Assembly (NCBI RefSeq): GCF_042186555.1
Contig: NC_133326.1
Span: 99,756,625-99,820,624 of the forward strand
Length of the DNA stretch: 64,000 nucleotides
Direction: 5' to 3'
From: Aquarana catesbeiana
Lineage: Eukaryota; Chordata; Amphibia; Anura; Ranidae
The notes beneath the pieces were generated by a model that did no database searches, had not been told where the DNA came from, and worked only from the letters and a program-made list of their open reading frames with translations. The position numbers and the translations under genes were made by a program. Below are positions 11,014 through 20,069 of this stretch, piece by piece (within the stretch, counting starts at the first letter, position 1; every line of letters starts with the position of its first letter).

Positions 11014-12407
11014 AACAAAGGGCACAGCTGTTCATAGGCTGCATAAAAGCTGATTGGAGTCAGACTGCTGGATACTGTCAGGATACTGCAGAGAATGTTT
11101 CAACATGCTTTTATTAAGACTATAACATTAATCTGGACTTGGAAAACGTAATTTATTTATTGAACTGCTGCATTTGCAAATGTTTTATAAGGTGACAGGT
11201 GTCTACAGTCAAGCAATACAATAGGAATCCAATAGGTGCCCCAGCCATAACCTTTACCAAATAAAATAGACACATTACTGAGTTCATTTAATAAGGAACA
11301 AGTGAATGAAGTGCAATGTCTCATATTATTTATGATTTGGTTGAAACTGATATCATTACATACAGAAGATGAAATGTGTTTGTTGCTAAAGGCTGCATGT
11401 AGAGATGAGTGAATCAACCTGCAGATTTCAAGAATTAAACCTAATCTGGGATGATTCAGAGCCAACGTAGTTTTATAAATGTTACCTGGTCCATTGAAAT
11501 TTACCAGGCTAAGCATTTATTGAAACTAAATGTGATTTGTAACCATCCCCGCTGGAAGAAGACAGTGGTTATCGCTAGCGGCTACAGCATGTCGCTTGCA
11601 ATAATCGGAAGAAAATCGAGATCAATCGATCAACTTGGTACATTCAGCCTTCCCATTAATTGTTTAAATCTCCTACTGAACCGGCCGAGATTCGAACCAT
11701 GTATGGCCAGTCTTAGTCCTAAAAGAGAAGTGCAGGTTTTTTATAAAAAACAAACAATCATACTCACCTAGGTGGATGCGGCATCAATGTAATGCTGCAT
11801 CTGTTCCCTCGCCACCTCTACAATGAGAACTGAGCAATCAAAGACTGTTGCAGTGAGCAGAGAGATGTGACTGACAGTCACTGACTCTCTGCTCTGTCCC
11901 TCTAGCTCTCACTGAAGCACAAGGCTGTGGAGGGGACGGGAGTGGCTTTATCAGGCTCTCAGTGGTGTGCTGAGAGATTGAGCCAGCTACAGGTCATCAT
12001 TAACTGTTGTCATTTACTGAAGGCTCTATAACAGTGGACAATGAACTCGGACGGTTAGCACATAGCTTTTAATGTGAGCGTACTCTCTGTTAGACCGGGA
12101 AACTTTTCCTCTTTTAGCCAACTTCACAAGTCAAAACTTTTTAATTACACAGCAACCAATAGCTGACACTATATAAAGGTCCCACTAAATTACACATCCA
12201 TCTTCTTTACTAACATGCATTAAAGTACAAAGCACCCCTAACATATGACGCAAATTATGCACTAAATAGTGGAAAAAACATCTATTATAAATAAATAAAT
12301 AAAATGTAAAAATATTTGATTTAATGACAGAGATCCAATGACTTTTTCACAAAAAAAAGTTTCAGACCATGGGCACTCTTTAATCCTAGTTTGTAAAAGT
12401 TGATCTT
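11014..12407. other. Unassigned stretch
   Basis: Contains one 119-codon minus-strand open frame (11157-11516) without recognisable motif, and a probable MITE fragment around 11700-12000. No splice-site context or domain supports a gene. Confidence 0.35.
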
Positions 12408-12850
12408 AAAGTGGAGTTCCACCCAAAAATGGAACTTCCACTTTAAGGGAGGTGACCCCCTGACATGCCACATTTGGCATGTCATATTTTTGGGGGGGAG
12501 CCGGTACCCTCTTTTCAGAGGGTTCCAGCTCCCACTTGCTCCGCGGCACCGGAAGGGAGATCACCTCTCCCCCCTCCCTCTCGGCAATCATCTGGGACAC
12601 GTCACAGGTCCCAGATGATTGCCCGGCCAGTCACGGCGCACGGCGCGCGCATGCCTGGCTATGAAGCCACAGCTGGGCGCCCACACTTACAATGCTGGCG
12701 CAGCAGAGAGGAGGGGTAGACAAGCGGGGCTTCGCTCCCCCCCATCACTGGACCCTGGGACAGGTAAGTATCCGATTATTAAAAGTCAGCAGCTGCAGTA
12801 TTTGTAGCTGCTGACTTTTTAATTTTTTTTAGCAGAACTCCGCTTTAAAA
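12408..12850. mobile_element. MITE, family TTAAAGTGGAGTTCCACCC
   Basis: The left terminus (TTAAAGTGGAGTTCCACCC, itself a foldback with the following bases) and the right terminus (GCAGAACTCCGCTTTAA) are imperfect inverted repeats. The interior is GC-rich with a palindrome at CAGCAGCTGCAG..CTGCTGAC. No transposase. Confidence 0.6.
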
Positions 12851-12944
12851 ACAAATCCCTAAGCTAACCATCACCCCTTCCACCCACCCAATTACCCACT
12901 TACCACTCTCTGATTTAGGCTGACATCTGCATAATGTAAATGAA

Positions 12945-13059
12945 TATGTGTGGTCTTTTAGCATAGTATTGTATATGTGTGGTCTGTGAGAATAGCGCTT
13001 TATGTGTGCTCTGTGAGTGTAGTGCTGTAGTATACTTGCTTTTTGAGCTTAGCGATGTG
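12945..13059 (+). repeat. 30-bp minisatellite, left segment
   Basis: Degenerate units of the type TGTGTGCTCTGTGAG..TAGTGCTGT. The same array resumes at 16519 after the PLE2 insertion. Confidence 0.7.
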
Positions 13060-13073
13060 TTATATGTGAGAAA
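13060..13073 (+). repeat. Target site duplication of PLE2, left
   Basis: TTATATGTGAGAAA, identical to 16505-16518. The 14-bp length is in the range seen for the other two PLE insertions here (13 bp). Confidence 0.8.
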
Positions 13074-13150
13074 GAAGTACATCTTCGCCAGCACACCATG
13101 GATCAGCAGACAAGGTTGTCCAAAAAAGTTTTTTTAATCGAAAATGGTCA

Positions 13151-13212
13151 CATCACAAGGGGGGTGCAACGTTTCGGGGCCGCGCAGGACCCCTTCGTCA
13201 GGCAAGTGATGG
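13151..13212 (-). ncRNA. Hammerhead ribozyme-like motif (PLE2, left arm)
   Basis: Minus strand: helix I CAUCAC/GUGAUG plus UGC/GCA, exact core CUGACGA, helix II closing on GGGG/CCCC, then GAAAC with a minimal helix III (ACGU then U). All invariant core positions are present. The first base pair of helix II is A/C here, whereas the right-arm copy has A-U. Confidence 0.6.
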
Positions 13213-14529
13213 GGTGCACAGTGAAATACAACATATATATAGTGGTCACCAATAATGAGAACAACAAGTGCAGAGTGAGAGAATTAGTCCCCTCCCCTCC
13301 CATTGACGTCAATCTGACGTCAGAATCCCGCCAGGATCATTTAAAATTAATAGTTTGTATAGATACTGTATAATCATAACAATACTGGCAAGCCTACAAT
13401 GATATAATACAATACCAAGTTGCGTAAGTAACTGTCATAAATCGTGTGCGATCGGCAAGGATTGTCGATTCCGCCCGCTCGGGGTACACTGTTTTCTATG
13501 ACCCAGCGACTGTCAGTCAGCTGGAGGTCCAGGGAGCCAATAGCATGGCGCCGCGTGTGTAGCGCATGCGCCCGGCTCGCTGGCAACCACTGGATACGAA
13601 GGACGCCTGGCAGCGGGGCCGCCGTCGTCACGGAAACCCGTGACATGCGGCCGACGCCACGTATGGTAACCAAGGGGAGGAGGGAGCGAACGGGGAGAGG
13701 AGAGAGGGAAAAGGAAAAGCGATAAAGCGGGGAAGAGCAAGTGTAGGTGCTGAAAGAAATAGCGTGTAGGTGGGGAGTGAAGGAAAGAGATGCCATGACA
13801 AGAACAAAAGAATAAAGCAAAAAGGAAAGAAAAGTAAAATAGAACGGAATAGAGCGTATGAGAGCGACATGTCATAGCAAACATGTCAGGGTAAAAGAGG
13901 AAAAAAAACATACAAGGGGGGAAGGAAAGAAGAAGGGGGAAAAAAAGTGGGGGAAAAAAAAGGGGGGGGGGGGGAGAAAAGAGAGGAAAAAATAAAATCA
14001 AATAGATGGAATATAGTGAATAAATCACAGTGTGCAAGGGAATATAGGACAAGTAACAGTGCGTAGGGCAGGGAACTGGATTTATACCTTGGGCACGGTA
14101 CACCCTGGGGGACTCAATACTAACTTGTCGTTTACATGCTTTATTGATGAAAGATGATTGTCTCACATGTATGTTTTCTTTTCCATCCAGGATATGGTTA
14201 TCAGTATGATGTAAAATGTGCAATCATGATATTGGTCTAGCAATTACTCATCGGATGTTTATTTACCTTGTATGTTTATATATACCTGGTACTACTCTCC
14301 CCTTTGGGGATCTTTTTCTGCTTTAACTGCTTTCTCATTTCTTTTATACATCTGGCATTTATCAGTGGTAATCATCCAGCGGGCACTCTGACCGTTCTTG
14401 GTTTTTGTATTATTGTATTTATGACAATGAGTCTGGTACCGTATTCCCAATTACAATTTTGGGCATTATCCAGCTAAACTACATTTACTGGGCATTATTT
14501 AGCCCTCGGGCTCCCGCTGGCAATCACAT

Positions 14530-15290
14530 TTGATATCCCCAGAGTCTTTCTTTCCCTTTTCTCCTCTCCTCTCTCCCCCGTTTCTCCCCCAACCCCCCAC
14601 CCCTCTTTTTTCACCTTCTCCGCACTCCCCCCTTTTTTTCCCCTTCCCCTCGGTTTCACTTCTCCCCCCCTTTCTTCTTAGCCCCTCCCCCCCCCCCTTT
14701 TTGGTTATTTCCCTTATCCTTCTTTCCCCTTTTTTTCCCCTTTTTTCCCTTTTTTTCTTTTTTTCTTTTTTCTTTTTTTCTTTCTTTTTTCTTTTTTTTC
14801 TTTTTTCCTTCTTTCCTTTTTTCCTTTTTTCCTTTTTTCCCTTTTTTTCCTTTTTTCCTTCTTTTTTTTCTCTTCCTTTTCTTTTTTCCTTTTTCCCTTT
14901 TTTTTCTCTTTTTTTCCTTTTTCCTTTTTCTCCCCCTTTTTTTCTTTCCTTTTTTTCTCTTTTTTTCCTTTTCCCCTTTCTTTTCCCCTTTCCTTTCCCC
15001 TCATTTTCCTTTTCTTCTGCCTTTTTCTTTTTCCTTTTTTTCCCTTCCCCCCCCCTTTTTTGCTTGTTCCCTTTTTCCTTTTTTTCTTTTTCTTTTCTCT
15101 CTCTTTTTTCCTTTTTTCCCTTTTTTTTCCTTTTTTTTCCTTTTTTCTCCTTTTTTTCCCTTTTTTTCCTTTTTTCCTTTCTTTTTTCCTTTCTTTTTTT
15201 CTTTTTTTTCTCTCTTCCTTTTCTTTCTGCTTTTTTCCTTTTCTCCCTCTTTCCTTTTTCTTCCCTTTTTCCTTTTCTTTTCCCTTTTTT
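14530..15290 (+). repeat. Polypyrimidine tract (C/T only, ~760 bp)
   Basis: Almost uninterrupted C and T on the plus strand within the PLE2 spacer, made of short CCTTTTT-like mirror repeats. It passes into a (TTTTA)n/(ATTTT)n tract at about 15285-15400. The Phe/Ser/Pro-rich open frames over it are consequences of composition, not genes. Confidence 0.9.
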
Positions 15291-15400
15291 ATTTTATTAT
15301 TTTTTTATTTATTTTTTATTTTTTATTTTCATTTTTATTTTTTATTTTTTATTTTTTATTTTTATTTTTATTTTTATTTTTATTTTTTATTTTTTATTTT
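15285..15400 (+). repeat. (ATTTT)n microsatellite
   Basis: Degenerate ATTTT/ATTTTT repeats joining the polypyrimidine tract to the right PLE2 arm. This may be the mirror of an oligo-A/TPRT-type junction, but I cannot tell. Confidence 0.8.
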
Positions 15401-16265
15401 GAATATTGTTCCCTGCCCTACGCACTGTTACTTGTCCTATATTCCCTTGCACACTGTGATTTATTCACTATATTCCATCTATTTGATTTTATTTTTTCCT
15501 CTCTTTTCTCCCCCCCCCCTTTTTTTCCCCCACTTTTTTTCCCCTTCTTCTTTCCTTCCCCCCTTGTATGTTTTTTTTCCTCTTTTACCCTGACATGTTT
15601 GCTATGACATGTCGCTCTCATACGCTCTATTCCGTTCTATTTTACTTTTCTTTCCTTTTTGCTTTATTCTTTTGTTCTTGTCATGGCATCTCTTTCCTTC
15701 ACTCCCCACCTACACGCTATTTCTTTCAGCACCTACACTTGCTCTTCCCCGCTTTATCGCTTTTCCTTTTCCCTCTCTCCTCTCCCCGTTCGCTCCCTCC
15801 TCCCCTTGGTTACCATATGTGGCGTCGGCCGCACGTCACGGGTTTCCGTGACGACGGCGGCCCCGCTGCCAGGCGTCCTTCGTATCCAGTGGTTGCCAGC
15901 GAGCCGGGCGCATGCGCTACACACGCGGCGCCATGCTATTGGCTCCCTGGACCTCCAGCTGACTGACAGTCGCTGGGTCATAGAAAACAGTGTACCCCGA
16001 GCGGGCGGAATCGACAATCCTTGCCGATCGCACACGATTTATGACAGTTACTTACGCAACTTGGTATTGTATTATATCATTGTAGGCTTGCCAGTATTGT
16101 TATGATTATACAGTATCTATACAAACTATTAATTTTAAATGATCCTGGCGGGATTCTGACGTCAGATTGACGTCAATGGGAGGGGAGGGGACTAATTCTC
16201 TCACTCTGCACTTGTTGTTCTCATTATTGGTGACCACTATATATATGTTGTATTTCACTGTGCAC

Positions 16266-16328
16266 CCCATCACTTGCCTGACGAAGGGGTCCTGTGCGGC
16301 CCTGAAACGTTGCACCCCCCTTGTGATG
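16266..16328 (+). ncRNA. Hammerhead ribozyme-like motif (PLE2, right arm)
   Basis: Core CUGACGA matches CUGANGA exactly. Helix II is AGGG/CCCU (A10.1-U11.1 pair intact), followed by GAAA and ACGU-U as minimal helix III and cleavage site. Helix I has an inner 3-bp stem (UGC/GCA) and an outer 6-bp stem (CAUCAC/GUGAUG) separated by an asymmetric internal loop, the layout of natural type I hammerheads. This is the best-preserved of the five motifs in the window. Confidence 0.65.
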
Positions 16329-16406
16329 TGACCATTTTCGATTAAAAAACCTTTTTTGGACAACCTTGTCTGCTGATCCATGGTGTGCTGGCGAAGATGT
16401 ACTTCT

Positions 16407-16504
16407 GTTTGATGCTTCCAGAACCCAACTGGTAATCGTTACAGCACCCGTTAATGCTCTATGCCGTTTACCCGGGAACGTGTGCGACTGGAATATTGAA
16501 TTGA
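16407..16504 (+). other. Unpaired tail of PLE2 dimer
   Basis: 98 bp between the palindrome end and the right target duplication, with no counterpart on the left. By analogy with known PLEs it may be the start of a further unit (pseudo-LTR). No similarity to the spacer was seen by eye. Confidence 0.5.
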
Positions 16505-16518
16505 TTATATGTGAGAAA
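16505..16518 (+). repeat. Target site duplication of PLE2, right
   Basis: TTATATGTGAGAAA, identical to 13060-13073. Confidence 0.8.
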
Positions 16519-16724
16519 AGTTTTGCTTTGTGCTATGTGTGCTTTGTAAGTGCAAAGTTGTGTTATGTGTGCTCTGTGGGTGCATTATGTTTGTGTGCAC
16601 TGTGAGTGCAGTGCAGTGTAATGTGTGCTCTGTGAATGTAGTTATGTGCTATGCATGTCAGCATAGTGATGCATTTTGTGTGTTCTGCAAGTGCAATGTT
16701 GTTTTACAGTATGTGTGTAGTGCT

Positions 16725-16773
<49 letters not shown>

Positions 16774-17090
16774 TATCTGTGTGCATAGTACTGTGTTATG
16801 TGTGATCTGTAGATGCAGTGCTGTGTGATGTTTTGATCAGTGAGTGCAATGCTTTGTTATATGATCTGTAAATACAGTGCTGTGTTACCTGTGTTACCTG
16901 TGATCTGTGAACTTAGAGCTGCATTATGTGTGTTCTGTGAGTGCAATGCTGTGCTATGTGTGTTCTGTGAGTGTAGTACTGTGTTATGTTTGCTCTGTGA
17001 GGACAATGCTTTTTTTGGGGGGGCTCTGTTAATCTAATGCTTTGTTGTATATACTGTGAATTTAATGCTGTGCTAGTTGTGCTCCGAGGC
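16519..17090 (+). repeat. 30-bp minisatellite, right segment
   Basis: About 17 degenerate units (TGTGTGCTCTGTGAGTGCA..GTGCTGTG), interrupted by a (TA)n microsatellite at 16729-16768. Confidence 0.75.
16729..16768 (+). repeat. (TA)n microsatellite
   Basis: About 20 TA dinucleotides without interruption. Confidence 0.95.
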
Positions 17091-18358
17091 CTACAATATT
17101 GCTAAAATGCTGCGCAGATGTTGCAAACATAAAACCTGCAACAAGAACATCCTGGTACCTAGTATTCACAACCCCCCCCAAAAAAAAACCATAACATAAA
17201 GCTGTTCTATAAAGCTTCAATTACTGTTTTTCATTAAATTTTTTTATCTTCACATATCTACAATGCCTTTTTCAAAAAACTCGGGAAGCGGTGTAAAATC
17301 TACCTAAAAACAGAATGTATTCACAATAGAAAATAGAAAACATATCAAATGCTTAGACTAAGAGTACCTTTTTAAATAAAAAATAAGGTAGTTTTGAAAT
17401 TGATGGCAGCAACACATCTCAAAATAGTTGTGACAGGGAAACAAAAAGCTGGCATTGTAAGTGATACCAACAAGGTAAAGCTGGAAGAACGTTTTGCAAC
17501 TAATTAGGTTAATTGACAACAGATCAGTAATATGAGGGGTATAAAAAAAAAGCATCTTATGCCGCGTACACACGGTCGGACTTTCCGGCATACTTGGTCC
17601 GGCGGACCACAGTGTGCCGGACAATCCGCCCGTGTGTGGGCGGCGGCGGACTTTTCCGGCGGACTTCTTCCCAAAAGCCCGCCGGACCTAGATTTTAAAC
17701 ATGTTTGAAATCTTTCCGTCGGACTCAGTTTCGGGCGGAAAGTCCGCTCGTGTGTGTGCTGGTCCGACGGAAAGCCCGCTCGTGTGTAGGCTGGTCCGAC
17801 AGACCAAATACGACACGAGGGGATGGTATTGCATCTCGCGCTCGCTGCAATAGGAAAAACAAATCTTCCTATTGCGGCGAGCGCGGGGCATACCAGGCCC
17901 TTAGGTCTGGTATGGATTATAAAGGGGAACCCCGCTACGCCGAAAAAACGGCGTGGGGCCCCCCCTAAAATCCATACCAGACCCCGATCCGAGCACGCAG
18001 CCTGGCCGGTCAGGAAAGGGGGTGGGGACGAGCGAGCGCCCCCCCCCCCCCTGAACCGTACCAGGCCGCATGCCCTCAACATGGGGGGTGGGTGCTTTGG
18101 GGGAGGGGGGCGCCCTGCGCCCCCCCCCAAAGCACCTTGTCCCCATGTTGATGAGGACAAGGGCCTCTTCCCGACAACCCTGGCCGGTGGTTGTCGGGGT
18201 CTGCGGGCGGGGGCTTATCGGAATCTGGGAGCCCCCTTTAATAAGGGGGCCCCCAGATCCCGGCCCCCCACCCTATGTAAATGAGTATGGGGTACATGGT
18301 ACCCCTACCCATTTACCTAGGAAAAAAGTGTAAGTAATAAAACACACTACACAGGTTT

Positions 18359-18538
18359 TTAAAATATTTTATTAAACAGCTCCGGGGGGGGGGATCTTCC
18401 TCCGGCTTCGGGGGTCTTCTTCCGGCTTCGGGGGTCCCTCCGCTTCATCTTCTCCCGGCGTCCGGTTGGTTCTTCTCCGCTCTCCGGCCTCTTCTCCCGG
18501 TGTCGCAGGTCTTCGGCCGGCCCCTCCGCTCTCTTCAT
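18359..18538 (-). CDS. 59-residue basic peptide ORF, left arm
   Basis: Unrecognised product. This is the first ATG downstream of the TATA box at 18734-18743, and the frame closes on TAA right after the AATAAA signal (18368-18373, inside the last codons as Asn-Lys). The predicted peptide starts MKRAEGPAEDLRHREKRPES and is rich in Arg, Lys, Glu and Pro, with no membrane segment or known domain. The sequence is the same as the right-arm ORF. The upstream leader holds 11 copies of an 8-bp repeat. Compact Pol II gene layout supports transcription; translation is only inferred, and the ORF could be chance in GC-rich DNA. Confidence 0.35.
   Translation of the reverse strand: MKRAEGPAEDLRHREKRPESGEEPTGRREKMKRRDPRSRKKTPEAGGRSPPPELFNKIF
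18368..18373 (-). terminator. AATAAA poly(A) signal, left mini-gene
   Basis: AATAAA on the minus strand, followed 10-25 nt downstream by a GT-rich stretch (GTGTAGTGTGTTTT), the usual arrangement of a cleavage/polyadenylation site. Confidence 0.65.
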
Positions 18539-18570
18539 GTAGCTCTATTGCGAGCGGAGGTCCGGACTTC

Positions 18571-18660
18571 TGGGCTTCTGGGCTTCTGGACTTCTGGGCT
18601 TCTGGGCTTCTGGGCTTCTGGGCTTCTGGGCTTCTGGGCTTCTGGGCTTCTGGGCTTGGC
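18571..18660 (-). repeat. 8-bp tandem repeat, left arm (11 copies)
   Basis: Unit CCCAGAAG on the minus strand (CTTCTGGG on plus), 11 copies. The mirror array in the right arm has 6 copies. Confidence 0.85.
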
Positions 18661-18733
18661 TTCTCTTCTCTTCCCCCAGATGTTGACACGACGCTCTCTC
18701 CGGCTGGACTGGTTTCTGAGGGCTGCGTTGTGA

Positions 18734-18743
18734 CTTATATAGG
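18734..18743 (-). promoter_or_regulatory. TATA box, left mini-gene
   Basis: CCTATATAAG on the minus strand, directly downstream of a GC box (GGGGGCGGGGTC at 18748-18759, minus). Transcription would start about 30 nt further out, near 18705. Confidence 0.6.
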
Positions 18744-18747
18744 CGGA

Positions 18748-18897
18748 GACCCCGCCCCCATATGATGTCACAGTCCCTGGGCATGCTGGGACTGTGACGT
18801 TTTAGGGGGCGTGGTCGGGGGCGTGGTCGACCACGCCCCCTAAAACGTCACAGTCCCAGCATGCCCAGGGACTGTGACATCATATGGGGGCGGGGTC
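18748..18897. promoter_or_regulatory. Bidirectional promoter core at palindrome centre
   Basis: Between the two TATA boxes lie mirrored GC boxes (18748-18759 and 18886-18897), CRE-like TGACATCA/TGACGT elements, and an inverted CAGTCCC..GGGACTG stem on each side of the GGTCGACC centre. The left half has an extra copy of GGGGGCGTGGTC, which is why the arms differ slightly in length. Confidence 0.55.
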
Positions 18898-18903
18898 TCC
18901 GCC

Positions 18904-18910
18904 TATATAA
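18904..18910 (+). promoter_or_regulatory. TATA box, right mini-gene
   Basis: TATATAA downstream of GC box GGGGGCGGGGTC (18886-18897). The predicted start is near 18934. It mirrors the left-arm box. Confidence 0.6.
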
Positions 18911-18990
18911 GTCACAACGCAGCCCTCAGAAACCAGTCCAGCCGGAGAGAGCGTCGTGTCAACATCTGGGGGAAGAGAAGAGAAGCCAAG

Positions 18991-19038
18991 CCCAGAAGCC
19001 CAGAAGCCCAGAAGCCCAGAAGCCCAGAAGCCCAGAAG
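18991..19038 (+). repeat. 8-bp tandem repeat, right arm (6 copies)
   Basis: Six exact copies of CCCAGAAG in the leader of the right mini-gene, against 11 in the left arm. Confidence 0.9.
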
Positions 19039-19066
19039 TCCGGACCTCCGCTCGCAATAGAGCTAC

Positions 19067-19246
19067 ATGAAGAGAGCGGAGGGGCCGGCCGAAGACCTGC
19101 GACACCGGGAGAAGAGGCCGGAGAGCGGAGAAGAACCAACCGGACGCCGGGAGAAGATGAAGCGGAGGGACCCCCGAAGCCGGAAGAAGACCCCCGAAGC
19201 CGGAGGAAGATCCCCCCCCCCGGAGCTGTTTAATAAAATATTTTAA
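19067..19246 (+). CDS. 59-residue basic peptide ORF, right arm
   Basis: Unrecognised product, the same in sequence as the left-arm ORF. No ATG occurs between the predicted start of transcription and this ATG, so it would be the first start codon of a roughly 320-nt message. Charged residues dominate (Arg/Lys/Glu), with a C-terminal ELFNKIF. The TAA at 19244-19246 lies just past AATAAA (19232-19237). Conservation between arms reflects palindrome identity and is not independent evidence of selection. Confidence 0.35.
   Translation: MKRAEGPAEDLRHREKRPESGEEPTGRREKMKRRDPRSRKKTPEAGGRSPPPELFNKIF
19232..19237 (+). terminator. AATAAA poly(A) signal, right mini-gene
   Basis: AATAAA followed by a GT-rich downstream element (CTGTGTAGTGTGTTTT). 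It lies inside the end of the 59-codon frame. Confidence 0.65.
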
Positions 19247-20069
19247 AAACCTGTGTAGTGTGTTTTATTACTTACACTTTTTTCCTAGGTAAATGGGTAG
19301 GGGTACCATGTACCCCATACTCATTTACATAGGGTGGGGGGCCGGGATCTGGGGGCCCCCTTATTAAAGGGGGCTCCCAGATTCCGATAAGCCCCCGCCC
19401 GCAGACCCCGACAACCAACGGCCAGGGTTGTCGGGAAGAGGCCCTTGTCCTCATCAACATGGGGACAAGGTGCTTTGGGGGGGGGGGGCGCAGGGCGCCC
19501 CCCTCCCCCAAAGCACCCACCCCCCATGTTGAGGGCATGCGGCCTGGTACGGTTCAGGGGGGGGGGGGGGCGCTCGCCCGTCCCCACCCCCTTTCCTGAC
19601 CGGCCAGGCTGCGTGCTCGGATCGGGGTCTGGTATGGATTTTAGGGGGGGCCCCACGCCGTTTTTTCGGCGTAGCGGGGTTCCCCTTTATAATCCATACC
19701 AGACCTAAGGGCCTGGTATGCCCCGCGACGGGGCTCGCAAGGTGTCAATCTAGCCGATAAAAGCGGCAAGATTGACATCCTTTTCTAGTCCCGTCGCACC
19801 TGAGTCACGTTCAAAATGAACGGACTTGTCCGTGTGTGGGCAAGTCCGTTCATTCTGAAAGTCCGCCGGAACTCCGGCGAAAGTCCGTCGGAAAGACGGG
19901 CGGACCTAGCCCGCCGGAAAATCCCGGCGTGTGTGGGCAAGTCCGTTCGTTTTAAAGTCCGGCGCACCTGGCGGACAAAGTCCGTCGGAAAGTGTGCCGG
20001 ACCAAGTAGGATAGAAAGTCCGCTCGTGTGTACGCGGCATAAGAGAATCCGAGTGTCTCAGAAGTAAAG

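Larger units (their letters stand above)
13074..16504. mobile_element. Penelope-like inverted dimer (PLE2), non-coding
   Basis: Two near-identical 1.0-kb arms (about 13073-14076 and 15408-16406) lie in inverted orientation around a 1.33-kb spacer. Each arm carries a hammerhead-like motif near its outer end and polypurine/polypyrimidine stretches. A 98-bp unpaired tail (16407-16504) sits only on the right, and a 14-bp target duplication flanks the whole. No RT ORF is present, so it would depend on an autonomous PLE. Assignment to PLE rests on the ribozyme motif, the dimer-plus-tail layout and the duplication length, all shared with PLE1. Confidence 0.7.
17560..20039. mobile_element. Palindromic (foldback) element with divergent mini-genes
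   Basis: The termini are TGCCGCGTACACACGGTC... and its complement, with TTA at the left and TAA at the right. They match the ends of the small MITE at 42899-43272, which has TAA on both sides. The core from about 17884 to 19731 is a near-perfect palindrome (a few mismatches per arm) centred near 18828 in GGTCGACC. From the centre outward each arm carries GC box, TATA box, an 8-bp tandem repeat, a 59-codon ORF and AATAAA. Only the outer 300 bp differ between sides. No transposase is encoded. Confidence 0.8.

Noticed and set aside
11157..11516. 119-codon minus-strand ORF as a host exon
   Set aside because: No recognised domain and no convincing splice acceptor/donor pair at its ends; kept as unassigned.
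13374..14223. Pair of 148-codon ORFs present in both PLE2 arms as a duplicated gene
   Set aside because: They are mirror copies in the inverted repeat, antisense to polypurine stretches, with no domain; duplication alone does not indicate coding.
14530..15593. 290- and 177-codon Phe/Ser/Pro ORFs
   Set aside because: Translation of a polypyrimidine tract; TTT, TTC, CCT and similar codons only.
18466..18765. Leu/Trp/Phe/Ser repeat ORFs antisense to the left mini-gene
   Set aside because: Produced by the 8-bp CTTCTGGG repeat on the strand opposite to the promoter-polyA arrangement.
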